Positions 46,661-58,469 of a DNA stretch of 64,000 bases are shown in pieces. Made by a program: the position numbers and the translations under genes. Origin of the DNA: Diaporthe sp. PMI_573 (lineage: Eukaryota > Ascomycota > Sordariomycetes > Diaporthales > Diaporthaceae); assembly GCA_021399435.1 (NCBI GenBank), contig JAJTUP010000033.1, forward strand, positions 744,001-808,000. Reading direction: 5' to 3'. Every line of letters starts with the position of its first letter. The first letter of the stretch is position 1. A model generated the notes under the pieces. It was not told where the DNA came from and searched no databases. It saw only the letters and a program-made list of their open reading frames with translations.

Positions 46661-49600
46661 TAGCCTATTTTACCTACTCTTATCAGCTGTCGGAATTATT
46701 TTTCAGTCTTTGAATTAGATCTGACCCAGCTATAGTCTATTCTATAGCCTGATTTATACCTAACCTTCTCGACCTCCTATGAGCCACTATTAGTAGAGGA
46801 TTTAATTGATATTGATACTAAAAAATCCTCCGAAAATTCCTCTATATATGATCTAGAGGACGACCTTAACCCTAATGGATTGATGGAGGAACTAGAAGGA
46901 TCGTTTCCTGACCCCCTAGGGGCCTAGACGCCTCTTGTAAGGCCCCTAAAGCCTGAGCCCTATAGGCCTACATAGGCCATTTTCGACCCCCTGTTCCCTG
47001 AACCCCTCCTTAGGCCTGAAGCCCCTGTAACTTTAGCCATTGCAGGGGGCCCCAGTAGCCTTAGCGACTCTGTAGGGGCCTTCTCTTAGAATTCGACCTA
47101 CAGTATGTCCGTTTTTCAGCTATTTTTGACCCTGTTTTCTATACCCAGTATACCCGGTTTTTAGTCTATTTTAGCCCTTATCTTAACCTAATTTATTCAC
47201 TCTTTAAACCTTGGAAATAAGGCCTCTCTTGTTTTTTTTACTATTTTTTCTAGAACTTCTAGATCTATTATGGTTGATTTAGGAGCTACCTCTTGTTTTA
47301 TTAACTTTAATTTTGCCCTTTCTTAGAATTTCCCCCTTTAGAAGAAAACTTACTCTAAAGCCCTCTTAGTAGTGGATAGAAGGAAGTCTTCTACTGGGAA
47401 TATTCTTTATAAAGTTAATATTTGTCTCTAGATTAACTAGCACCTTAAAATTTTGATTTTTCAAGTTATAAAGATTTTAGGCTATTTAGCTATTTTAGGG
47501 TATTTGTGGCTTTCTCACCATAATTCTACCATAGACTAGAAAAATAGCTCTATTTCTTTTACCTTAGATATCTACTAGCTCTCCTGTTTACTCTCTTACC
47601 TCTTAACTTTACCCTTAGAATCTTTAACTATTATTTCGACCTTAGAACCCTAGACCTTAGCTTTTTCTTTAAACAACCCTATTATGGCCTAGATTTCTAG
47701 TGTAGCCTTTTTTCGATTTGCCAAAAGAGATAGGTCCTAGATCTATAAAATATCTATTCAAGAGATCCAGGACTATCTTTTTTTAAAAGAAAAATCTCCT
47801 AAGGAAGAAGAAGAATTCCTTTGATCTATGATACCCTCTTAGTTTTATAACCTCTTACCCCTATTTTGAAAAAAGGATACTAAAAGACTCCCTCCTTACC
47901 AGGGCCTCCTTAACTGCCCTATTGATCTTAAGGAGGGTAAATTAGCTCCCTTTAGCCCTCTTTACCCTATGTTAGACCTTGAATTACAGGCCCTTCAGGC
48001 CTATTTAGACGATAACCTTTAAAAAGGCTATATTAAGCCTTCCTCTTCTTTAGTAGCCTCCCTAGTCCTATTCGTTAGAAAACTAGGAGGAGGCCTTTGA
48101 TTTTGCGTCAACTATAGGGCTCTAAACGCTATTACTAAGCGTAATAAAACCCCCCTTCCCCTTATTAATGATTCCCTTTAACAGCTCTTGAAAGCTAAAA
48201 TCTTTTCTTGATTAGACCTCTGGTAGGGGTTTAATTAAATTTGAATTTGACAGGGCTATAAGCCCCTTATAGCCTTCCAAACCCGTTACAGCTTTTTTAA
48301 ATATATAGTAATGCCCTTTAGGCTTACTAATACTCTAACTATTTTTTAGTCTTTTATTAACTATGTCCTTTAAGAATTTCTCGACATCTTTTATATTATC
48401 TATATAGATAATATCCTTATTTTCTTAGATTTGAAGGAAAAAACATGCCTGGTACCTTTAGGCTATTTTTGAAAAATTAGCTAAAGTAGGCTTATTTGTT
48501 AAAGGAGAAAAATGTAATTTTTTTTACTATCTTGACTTCTTTTCTTAGCTTTATTGTTTTTCTAGAGGGCCTATCTATAGATTTAACTAAAGTGGCTACT
48601 ATTTGAGACTAGGAGCCTTCTTCTTTAGTCAAAGAACTTTAGTCCTTTCTTAGATTTACTAACTTTTACTAGAGATTTATTAAATACTATTCTCTTGTCT
48701 ACTGACCCCTATTTCTTTTACTTTAAAAAAAACAGCCCTTTATGTAGAATTTAGCCTAATAGTAAGCCTTTAAGAGTTTAAAAACTCTATTTACTTTAGA
48801 GCCTATCTTTCGATATTTCAACCCTACTCTTAATTTAATTTTTAAGACTAACTCTTTAGACAATATTATTTTAGCTATCTTTTCCTAATAGGTACCCTAT
48901 AATGGGAAACGTTTCCTATACCCTATTACTTATAGATCTTGAAAGCTTTCTAAAGCTAAAAGAAACTATAAGATAGGAGATAAGGAAATATTAGCTATTA
49001 TAGACACCCTAGCTAAATATCGTCTATATATAGAGTCTCTTACCAGCCCTCTTTTAGTTCTTACAGATCATTTAAATCTATCTACCTTTACTTTAAAAAA
49101 AGTCTTAAATAGACAATAAGCCTGGTAGGCTAACAAGCTTTCTAGTATAAATTTCATTATTACCTTTTACCCTAGAGAATTTAATACTCAAGCCAACGCC
49201 CTTACTTAAAGACCCTAGGACTAGAAGGGGGGTATAGTAGCTATAGCCTCGGAAAAAACTATTGTATTGTCTGAAAAGATATTATACCTAAGGGCTATAG
49301 CTACTATGGCTACCTTATTTTTAGAATTTAAATCTATTTTTAATCTTTTAACTATTTACTTAGCCCTTTCCTTAGACCCTTTTTTTAAAGAAATTTAACT
49401 TTTCCTTAAGGACCCTCTAAACTTAGCCCCTTAATACCTAGCTATTAACCTAGCTACTTATTTTATTTAAGATAGCCTCCTATTTATTTAAAATCTAGTT
49501 TACGTACTAGAAGGAGATATAAGGAGGCAAGTTATTTCTTCTTGACATTTTTACCTAGCTATAGGCCACCCTGGTATTGTTTCTATTTTTAAATTAGTTA

Positions 49601-50790
49601 CTCGAGACTTCTAGTAGCCCTTTATTTAAAAGACTATTTAGCAGTATATTTAAAACTACTTTATATATTCTAGAATCAAGCCTTCTCGGCTACCCCCCTT
49701 TAGCTTTTTAAAACTTTTGGAAATTCCCTAGAAACGCTAAACCTTAGTCTCTATGGATTTAATTACCAGCCTTCCCCCTTTAAACTCCTTTAATACTATT
49801 ATTATTTTTATTAACCAACTCTTAAAAATAAGCCATTTTATATCCTGTAATATTACTCTGGATTCTAAAGGCTAGGCCCTACTATTTAGAGATAATATCT
49901 TTCGTCTTTATAGTCTTCTTTCTAAATTTATCTCTAATCAAGGTTCTATTTTTATTTCCAAATTTTCTAAAGCCTTGTATAGGTTACTCAGAATTAAATA
50001 GAATTTTTCTACTATAAACCACCTATAGTCTAACAGCTAAATAAAAGCTATTAATACCCTATTAGAATAATACCTTCAAGGGTATATATTCTATTAACAA
50101 GATAACTAGGTAGACTAGCTCTCTATAGTTAAATTTACTTATAATAATTCTATTTCTTTAGTAACCAAGATTTTACCTTTTTTTACTAACTATGGCTTTC
50201 ACCCTTATTTTAACTCCCTACTTCTAGCTCTAGATTCGACCCTAGAAGAAGTAAAAGAATTTACTTCTTTATTTTTAAACCTTGAGAATTTTATTTGTTT
50301 AGAAATCCGCCTAGCTTAGGAAGCTTATTCTAAGTAGGTAAATAAAAGTCGACGATTTACTCTGAATTTTGCTCTGGGCTCTTGAGTATAGCTATTTCGC
50401 TGCTATATTTACACTACTAGGCCTTCTCAAAAGCTTGATTTTAAACACTTAGGGCCCTTTAAGATATCTTAGAAAATCTCTCTCTATACCTATAAACTCA
50501 AGCTTCCCCCTAGTATAAAAATACACCCAGTTTTTCACGTTTCTCTACTTAAACCCCTAGCCAAAGATCCTCTCCCTAACCAAGTTATTCCTCCACCCCC
50601 CCCTATCAAGGTTAAAGGAGAAGAGGAATTCTAGATAAAGGAAATTCTTAATTCTAGGATTAGAAGAAAGAAACGCCAGTTCTTAGTCAGCTAGGTAGGC
50701 TATAATATACCTACCTGGGAACCTTTGGAAAATATCTCCAAGACCAAGGCCTATTCAAAGTACCTGGCCTGGTACCCTCACCAGCCCTAG
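46660..50790 (+). pseudogene. pol relic of copy C
   Basis: Protease VDLGATSCFI at 47273-47302. The reverse transcriptase active site near 48396-48415 is decayed to YIDNI. Integrase lies at about 49.5-50.4 kb and the chromodomain at about 50.62-50.75 kb ends in GYNIPTWEPLENI, with the tryptophan kept here and lost in copy B. Natural stop at 50788-50790. Confidence 0.85.
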
Positions 50791-50865
50791 ATATTTATTT
50801 ATTTATTTATCCTTGTTTTTGTTTTAAATCAGCTTGTGGAACTCGCTTTAAAAAGGAGGGCCTAC

Positions 50866-51348
50866 TATTATAAACAGCCTCCTTCAGACCCCCAGATCTC
50901 TTCAGCCTCCTTCAGCTCCTTTAAAGCCCTTCTAGCCTCTTTTAGCCCCTATCCACCTCCTTCAGAAAGAATAGGCTATCTATACAAGCCTCTAGATATA
51001 AGTGGAGAAACCAGCTAGCCTAGCTTAGCAAAATCTTCTTATTGGAGTTATTCCTTCCACCCTTTCCCATTTCTCTTTCTAGCCCCTGTTTTTCTCAAGT
51101 CATTATTCTCTCCGTCGGAGGAATATACCTCTCCAAAGGTCCGAACCTTCTATATATATATACCTAGCCTTTTCCTCTCAGATAGATAGTTAGTTCTTCA
51201 GTCAGATCAACTTTTTCCCTCCTACACCTAGCTTACCTCCTCCTTCCTTAAATTTGTTCTCTGTAAGGTGTTGAAGAATATCTTGACTACAGCCTTACTA
51301 TATCCCTCTACTCTTAGCCCTCTGCCCTTAATCTAGGTGTTTTTAACA
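50866..51348 (+). repeat. 3' LTR of copy C
   Basis: 483 bp, preceded by the purine tract AAAAAGGAGGGCCTAC and followed by GTACA. Confidence 0.94.
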
Positions 51349-51353
51349 GTACA

Positions 51354-51996
51354 GCTTATATTAAATAAAAACGCTTATTAGTAGGTATAAATATTATATA
51401 TAAGAAGTTACCCTAGACTTATTGCTAGTGTGTAATGATCACACTAAACCTTTGTAGGGTTCAGTAGGTAACCTATAGGGTTTATATTAGCAATACGGTG
51501 TAGAGGTGATACTTAACTGTACAGTATAAGACATAATAATTCTTCAAGTATAATCACTAGCTGTAAGGCTATCTAATTATTAGACTAAATACTTAGATTA
51601 ACGACTAAAGAGTCTGTTCTATAAAAGCTATCTATTATAGTAATAACCATATCCTTTTATATTCCGACTCTTTATCCGTCGTTAGTAATGAACCGTACAA
51701 ACCATTTGTCGACTTGTACGGTCTAGCCTTGCAGTTGTCTAGACCGCTTGTCGGTTTTGTCGGTCTACCCTGGTTAGGGGGTACCTAACTCTAACCCTGG
51801 CCTTGGCATGCCTTGCTAACTTTGCCTTTAAGTACCTGCAGGGTTATATCGTGGCATCTAATTTTGATTGCCGGGGTTATTAAAATGGGTCCCTTAAGTG
51901 CCACGCCTATTGGTTTATAACATTATCTTCCTTCTTGTATCCTTTGTCCTTAAAGGTTCTTTGTAAGTTTTTCCGTATATCGTTTATATTTTAATC
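51354..51996 (-). repeat. Probable diverged LTR of element E
   Basis: The part at about 51540-51630 matches, in reverse orientation, a stretch of the element D LTR (shared core AAATACTTAGATTAAC followed by ACTAAAGAG). It also has an 8-bp stem CCGTACAA/TTGTACGG near 51690-51721. Its position next to a minus-strand integrase fits a 3' LTR. Exact ends are not resolved. Confidence 0.45.
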
Positions 51997-52686
51997 ATGC
52001 TTTTCTAATTCGTTATATCGTCTAGAGTTAAAGATTCTCGGGTTTTTAAATCTTCGCGTTACTCTAAGAAAACTAAGCAAAGCAAGTCCCTTTCTATTGC
52101 CGTTGCCTCTTATAGTTCCGTCATGCCGACTTGTTTGTCTTACAAGATTAGCAAAACTCCTTGTATTATATTAGAGGAAGACTCTTCTCGTTATTATAAG
52201 TACGTTCTAAAAAAGTATGGAAACTATAACATGTATAGGCTCTTGCCTACCTAGATGTAAAAGCTTGCTGCCTAGTATAACCTAGCCGAGGCCGTACTAG
52301 ACAAAGTAGAAAAAGAGCTAGAGAGGGCTGCTGTAAAGGTACGCTAACTATACAAGCAGCATTACTTATAGGCTAAAAAGATAGCACATACTGTACATTG
52401 AGGCATTAATACTATCGATAAGCTGGATTGTGTGGAAAAGGAGGAGGCTGAGGCCAAGTATATATAGATTGCCGAGCAATTCGCTAAGGCTGCTCGTTAG
52501 AATTCTATAGAGAAGGCTGGTAGAATAGTGGCGCAGGAGGCTTAGTTGCATTCTAAGGGTAAGGTTGGTATTTTTAACTAGAGTTCTATAGTGCCCAATA
52601 GTAGTAACTAGTTAACTTTTCTAGATGTTCCTGATGTTAAAGGTATTAATAGTAGTGCGGCCGTTAGTAGCTTACCGAAATTCTAA
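51997..52686 (+). pseudogene. Decayed cysteine-motif ORF of unknown function, plus strand
   Basis: A single frame of 230 codons from ATG 51997 to TAA 52684-52686 stays in register with no indels but holds about 15 stops. The middle (MPTCLSYKISKTPCIILEED, then SSRYYKYVLKKYGNYNM) looks like a C-x2-C/C-x2-C cluster with several cysteines turned to tyrosine. A predicted coiled coil follows (LAEAVLDKVEKELERAAVKV). Similar Cys-cluster plus coiled-coil proteins are common near fungal retrotransposons; their function is unknown. It is oriented opposite to the adjacent integrase relic. Confidence 0.6.
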
Positions 52687-52754
52687 TATATATTTTTCTG
52701 GTAAAGTAATTAACTGGTAAATTAAAACTATAGCTATTTTATTAGCCTGTATAT

Positions 52755-52985
52755 CTTTGCTTAACTAGTAGAGCTATTAACTAGTTGAGTTTTTTAACTA
52801 GTTAATTAGTTTAATTAGTTAACTAGGTTAACTAGTTAAGCTAGTTAATTAGTTAAAAAGGTTAACTAGTCGACTTTTTTATTTTTATGTATTCTTTAAC
52901 TAGTCGACTAGGTTAACTAGTTAAAGGGGTTAACTAATTAGGTATTTATTTCAACTAGTAGATACTTTAACTAGTTTACTGTTCT
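52755..52985. repeat. AACTAGTT palindrome-rich array
   Basis: Dense degenerate GTTAACTAGTTAA/ACTAGTCGACT units over about 230 bp; self-complementary, so it could fold extensively. Confidence 0.8.
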
Positions 52986-53084
52986 GGCTGCTTTATAGGT
53001 CTTATAGATCTTCTGGGTTAACTAGTATTATTAGGTAGCTAGTTGGTTGGCCTTATCCTAGTCGTCTTTATTTTAGTTATAGCC

Positions 53085-54024
53085 AAGTTTCTAGCCTAAT
53101 ACTCTTTAAAGAGTTACTTGTAACCGGTAAGGTTTTTAGTTAATTCCTATATATTCTCGCTAGTATTATATCTTTTCTATTTAATAAGGTATTCTATTAT
53201 TTCTTAATGTTATTATAAGTTAATAATACTTTCTACTTTATATTTCTTGTTATACTTGTTAACTGTCTTAATCTATATCTTAAGTTTCGCGTTTTTCGGT
53301 ACTGGCTCTAAAAGTAAAATATAAAAAACTAGGTGCTGTTTTATTCCTTGAGGTAGTAAAAGTTTGTAGTTAGTATCTAAGAGTTTCTTTAAGATTTTAA
53401 ATGGTCCGACCTTTTTGTAATCAAGCTTGTTGCTAAGGCGCTTAGTTTTAATATTTTGTCAAAAGAGGTAGACTTTATCTCCCTTCCTGAGAATTAGTCC
53501 CTTAATTCTTTTCTAGTTTACATATTTAGCTATTCGTTCTTATACAAAAGAAAGTTCTTCTTAAATATCCTTCTAGATTTGTCTAATTTATGTTGCTTTC
53601 CGTTCTGCTAATTCTGCAACTATATTATCTAGCAAGACTTTGTAGTAGGCCTAGGGTTTATATCTATAGACTGCAAAGAAAGGTAACTATTAAGTCGTAC
53701 TAGTTGTTACGCTATTATAGGCAAACTATACTAATAATAGCAATTCTACCTAGTTATCCTACAACTAGTTAATATAATGTTAAAAGTATTATTTTACAAT
53801 CTAATTAATTCGTTCTATTTATCCATCTATCTGCGGGTATACTATAGTTAAGAGCTTGTATTTTACTCTAAGTTATTTTATTAGTAACTTCTAGAAGTTT
53901 AATGTAAACAGTTTGTCTCTGTCTGATACAATTTTGTATAGCATTCCATAATTACTTACCATAATTCGTAAAAATGTATATACAAGTTCTTCTACTATGC
54001 TGGCTTTCTTGTATAGTATAAAGT
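53085..54024 (-). pseudogene. Integrase-chromodomain relic of gypsy element E
   Basis: On the minus strand one frame reads ASIVEELVYTFLRIMVSNYG, VSDRDKLFTLNFWK, VELLLLV.FAYNS, FKILKKLLDTNYKLLLPQG and YNTSENI.ELTKNLTGY. These are the integrase core, C-terminal domain and chromodomain of a different gypsy family from A-C. Many RIP-type stops. It is broken off on its N-terminal side by the 534-bp repeat starting at 54025. Confidence 0.8.
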
Positions 54025-54558
54025 TCTGAAGGTTGGTGGATCGAATGGGAGTCAGGTAGCAGTAGGGTGCACTGAGGTCTTGTTGGGACGATTGAGAATG
54101 GTTTGGACAACTTTGCATTGAATTTGAGTGGGCTTCTGTCAGCCCTCCTCACAGTCCCTCCGACATTGTCTCAACCCTGGGCACGCTACGGTTGGCTCTA
54201 GTGCAGGAATAGAGGGGCCGGAAAATTCGGCCCTCAGACCCACTATCTTTGGCTTTAAATAACCAGCCAACCCTAACCCTGACAGTAACCAAACTAAATA
54301 CAGATAAACTTCAGAAATCAGGCTATCTAATAAACTAGGTTACATGCTTTTTGGGTAAGAAATAAGGGGAATGCAGAGGTTTGAAGTTAGGGTCTTACAA
54401 TAGCTTAAAAAATCGACTCACGGCCACCAAACTCATCTGCCGGCGCGCACGCCACATAGGCACTTAGCCGAAAAAGTGCCAAGTCTAGGGTAACTCCCTA
54501 CATGAAGTCTAGGGTAACCCCTTACGTGCAGCGCCCACACAAGCGTTTCCGTTTAACA
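54025..54558. repeat. 534-bp GC-balanced repeat, copy R1
   Basis: Starts TCTGAAGGTTGG and ends CGTTTAACA. About 96-97% identical by eye to R2 at 60113-60646. It contains a TTTAAATA box, a CCCTAACCCT stretch and a 24-bp near-tandem motif (AGTCTAGGGTAACTCCCTAC). Much less AT-rich than its surroundings. It interrupts integrase E; no clear target duplication. Confidence 0.85.
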
Positions 54559-54941
54559 GGTATATTATTACTAATATAACCTGCTTTTACTATAACCACT
54601 ATATTGCTAATTATTATTCTTCTTGTAGTATAGTAAAGGTTTTAATCTTTAGTTATTGTTATTTTAGCTAATGTTCTAGAGTAATCCATTACTTATTAGA
54701 TCTATTGCTAACCTCTACTTTACTCGTAGTATCCTAAATAGTATCTAAAGGAATACTAACCCAGGAATATTAATTAACCAGGAGAGTCGGCTGTCAACAT
54801 TATAGATATACCTTACTTATACCCTAAGCGGCTTGTCTGCTAGCAATCTTAATAAAGCCCTGGCTTTTAAGTAATTAGTCCTAAATCCCTAGTATAAGGA
54901 TAAAGAAACTAAGAAGCCGTTTATTACAGAGACTAATATAA
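54559..54941. other. AT-rich DNA between R1 and element D
   Basis: Probably more RIP-mutated retroelement; no frame could be assigned. Confidence 0.4.
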
Positions 54942-55398
54942 TGTTACGACCCTGACAGAAATAGGACCAACGGTTGGTTCTGTAAAGAAATAACCCCACT
55001 AGGCCAGCACACTAGTTAAATAAACGGTACAAGGGACCAAGCCATAGGTTACATGATTACTGATTAGATAAGGTAGGATTGATTAGAGCGATAATTAATC
55101 CTAGCGATCTAATACTATAGAGTGCTAGGAGCGACTAGCGCTCTAGGTACTCTCCCATACTGGATTACTAGGAGTAACTAGTGCTCTTGGCGAGCCTTAC
55201 TAAAGAGATAGATATATAAGGATATACTTATTACTAGATAGCTAGATAGTATAGATAGCTCTTTAGTAGTTAATCTAAGTATTTACCCTAAATAGCTTTT
55301 ATTAGCTTGTGATTATTGTTAGAAACCCTATTACTTAGTTAACTACCTTGTTATATATTAAAAACGGGCAACCGGACAACCAAGCTGCCTGTTCTACA
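54942..55398 (+). repeat. Putative 5' LTR of gypsy element D
   Basis: 457 bp beginning TGTTACGACCCTGAC and ending TGTTCTACA (TGT...ACA), followed by a leader and then gag. No second copy or target duplication found, so the element is truncated or too decayed. Part of it matches the reverse complement of 51.54-51.63 kb. Confidence 0.5.
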
Positions 55399-55619
55399 GA
55401 CCACCCCCTCCCTCCCTCCGACTAGAAGGAAAGGGGTGCATCTGCGCGAAGAAAGAGAATCCTGTTACTAGGTGCCTAGGAGGCAAAAAGGGATCAGATT
55501 CCAGACACGGGTATACAGATACAGATAAGATAATAAGATGATTGAGTTGTTCTTCTAAGCTACGGAAGAGGGGAAGAGCAGAGACCTGTTTTATGTTGGG
55601 CTAGAGGGACAAAGAGCTA

Positions 55620-55795
55620 AGCGGGGTAAAAGCTAAATAGAGCCAAGCAGGGCCAAAGAGCTAAATAGAGCCACCGAGCCAAACAATGCCGAAAAGCTAA
55701 ATAAGGCCGAAGAGCCAAATGAGGCCGAAGAGCCAAATGAGGCCGAAGAGCCAAATGAGGCCGAAGAGCCAAATGAGGCCGAAGAGCCAAATGAG
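55620..55795 (+). repeat. 18-bp minisatellite in element D leader
   Basis: Five perfect tandem copies of GGCCGAAGAGCCAAATGA (55705-55794) preceded by degraded copies from about 55620. On the minus strand this gives a short FGSSAS-repeat frame that is not a gene. Confidence 0.9.
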
Positions 55796-56039
55796 TAAAA
55801 CACTCTGCCCGACAACAATATCTTAGATATAAACCCTAATCTATGGTTTAGAGGACCTAGGAAACCTTAATTACTATATTTTGACTATTCTTGTTTATAT
55901 GTTATAACGTGGACTTTAAGTAATATTATATATAATACCTTTATAATATCTAGATTTGGAAATAATAACTCTTAGTAAAACCTTCTATAGGAATTAGACG
56001 ACGCCATTAATAGCAATACTAGTAATAACACTAATAATA

Positions 56040-57956
56040 ATAGCGGGATAACTAATAAATAGCTTTAGGAATTAGTTAGTAAGGTTAATCGCCTCTATAC
56101 TCTTATAAATAGGTAGGCTAAGTAGAACGAGGAAATGGAAAACCTTAAGAAGGAAGTCACTACCCTCTGGGCTGCTGCTACTATTGTTAATACTCTAATC
56201 TTAACTAAGGAAAGTATTAGGTTTAATAGCCCGACCCCTTATAATAAGACCCTGGGCTAGTTATAGCCTTACCTTACCTAAGTTAGGGCCTATTAATATT
56301 TTAACTACATGGATAGCTAAGTAGATAGAAAACGAATTATATATATAGCCTTATTTCTTAAGGGAAGAGCGCTTACTTAGTTCGAACTATACCTTACTAA
56401 CTTTATTAATACTAAAGAATTCGAGAAATATAAATAGGAGACTTAGGAGATGTTTGATAGATATGAAAACTATAAAAACACTCTCTAAGCTCTATTTTAG
56501 GACCCTGATAAGGAACAATAAGCTAAAAGGAAATTATTAAAATTATGATAGAAAGGCCTAGCCTTGGCCTATATAGTAGAATTTCGATGAATCTATACTT
56601 AAGTTAATTCTACCTATAATACTAAGATCTTTATATTCTACTAGGGACTAAAGAAAGAAGTAAAGGACGAGTTAGCTAGGTATGATAGACCTAATAACTT
56701 TCTATAGTATATTAAACTAGCTATTAAACTTGATAATAGGCTCTATGAGAGATGTTAGGAGAAACACGGTATTAATCCTAGACCGTTCTAGTAAAGTAAT
56801 TAGAGGAACAAGTCTAATACTGGAAAGAGATATAACTATAATAATCTAATCTAATAGGGATAATAATTAGGCCCTATAGAGCTTGATACTATATAATGGA
56901 AAGACAAGAGGGATATTAAATGCTATAACTATAACAAGATGGGATACTTTACAAAAGAATACTATAGCCCTAAGAAAAACAAAGATTGGAAGCCTGTACC
57001 CAAAGGCTCTAGACAAGCTAATGTAATTACCTATACTAGCAGACTACTATACTTAAAGATATAACAGGCTATTACTAAACAATACTGCTAGTATAGAATA
57101 GAATAGTATAAACTATGCCTAGTATACCTAGACTAGATAGTGGAAGATAGAAGAATCCTATTTAGTATTACCCCCTAAAACTTACCTACTAATAATAAAT
57201 AAGAAGGTAAGTTGAAAATAGGAGAAATGATCTAATAATAACTATTATAGCTAGTATATATAGAACTAGACAAGGTTAAAAAAACTAAAAAGTACTTCTT
57301 ACTTAGCTAGACAGCCTGCTATAATAATAACTGTACTATATATTTAAGCGATAAAGAAGGAGCTAACTGGTTTCTTAAGGGTGTAGAACAATGGTGTACC
57401 CTGGCCGTGGGAGGATAGAAGGAACTCCTACGCGATCTAAGAAAGAAGCTAGTAGGGAAAATTCCCTAAGATTTACTTGTACTTTGAGTATAGCAAGAGG
57501 ACCTATGGGTATACTTAGGAAGAGCACCCCTACTAGCCCCTAGAACTAATATTATAGAAGTACTAATTATAGGATAACCCCTTAAGTAAGTAATGTGAGA
57601 ATTAAGGAAGGAGACTAAGAAGGATAGAGATATAGGGAGGATATTCTCTCGCTATAGTTATTATTCTAGCATCTCTTAGGCCTTATATATCTATAACGGA
57701 TGTAGAATCTATATATAGGAGAAAGCAAGCTATAACTGGTTTCTTTAGAGGTACTAAGGGTAGGATATTTAATAAACTTATAAAAGAAGCGACTTTAAAA
57801 GATGGGAACTCAAGAAACAATATAATAATGTAGGTTATATAACATTTTGACTCGACCTATATACCCCCCTAGCATGCCTATACAACTCTATCAGATGGTG
57901 TACCTATAAGAACGAGGAATGCTGAGTGTATATAAATGATAAGGTTGAAGAATAGT
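56040..57956 (+). pseudogene. gag relic of gypsy element D
   Basis: One frame is kept across nearly 2 kb with many stops. It contains a coiled-coil-like start (MENLKKEVTTLWAAATIV), a gag core (YFNYMDS, IYIALFLKGRALT, GLKKEVKDELARYDRPNNFL) and a zinc knuckle at about 56912-56965 reading DIKCYNYNKMGYFTKEYYSPKK, with cysteine-to-tyrosine changes. A C-terminal part follows (TACYNNNCTIYLSDKEGANW). The TRIM-like element cuts it at 57962. Confidence 0.8.
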
Positions 57957-57961
57957 ACTAA

Positions 57962-58056
57962 TATTGAGAAAATAGCCGCTATACTAGCTGCAAAAGCAAC
58001 GCGCTGCACTTACAAGCTAGTAAGAACAACTTATATTTTCAGGACACTGTTTAACA
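57962..58056 (-). repeat. 95-bp terminal repeat (3' LTR) of the TRIM-like element
   Basis: Identical to 58375-58469. It contains a 7-bp stem ACTAGCT/AGCTAGT enclosing a loop of about 25 nt. Confidence 0.9.
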
Positions 58057-58374
58057 CCCCTTCTCAGACGATATTCTAGGCGCCCAAGCTAGAATAGAGA
58101 TTGCTTCCATTGTTTAGCAACTCCAAAGTGGCCTGCCTAATAAGTCTTACGGTATGCCTATTCTGTAGAAATATTCGGCAATAGACCTATTCTGTCGAAA
58201 TCTTCGGCAATAACCCTCTTATTAGGACTTAATGACTCTTACTACCTAGTAACTCAGCTAGGGCCCAGCTGAAAAGCCGGGACAGCCTAAAAAAACAGAC
58301 TAACTTTAACGTCGGGGTGAATCAAACTTGCAACCTCCGTTGCGAAGGTTCTAACAAACCAGTTGTAGCTACCA

Positions 58375-58469
58375 TATTGAGAAAATAGCCGCTATACTAG
58401 CTGCAAAAGCAACGCGCTGCACTTACAAGCTAGTAAGAACAACTTATATTTTCAGGACACTGTTTAACA
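58375..58469 (-). repeat. 95-bp terminal repeat (5' LTR) of the TRIM-like element
   Basis: Identical to 57962-58056; followed on the right by ACTAA, the target duplication. Confidence 0.9.

Larger units (their letters stand above)
44957..51353 (+). mobile_element. Ty3/gypsy chromovirus copy C (RIP-mutated)
   Basis: 6,387-bp element at 44962-51348 with 483-bp LTRs and target duplication GTACA (44957-44961, 51349-51353). Same family and order as copies A and B: gag, then PR-RT-RH-IN-chromodomain. It carries small indels near 48.44 and 48.53 kb in a T-rich run, so its pol is not fully colinear. Its gag region kept TpG but lost CpA. Confidence 0.96.

Noticed and set aside
55633..55818. Minus-strand FGSSAS-repeat frame as a repeat protein
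   Set aside because: Produced by the 18-bp minisatellite in the leader of element D.
58375..58469. Hammerhead ribozyme (retrozyme) in the 95-bp terminal repeat
   Set aside because: No CTGANGA core or GAAA partner in the right arrangement on either strand.
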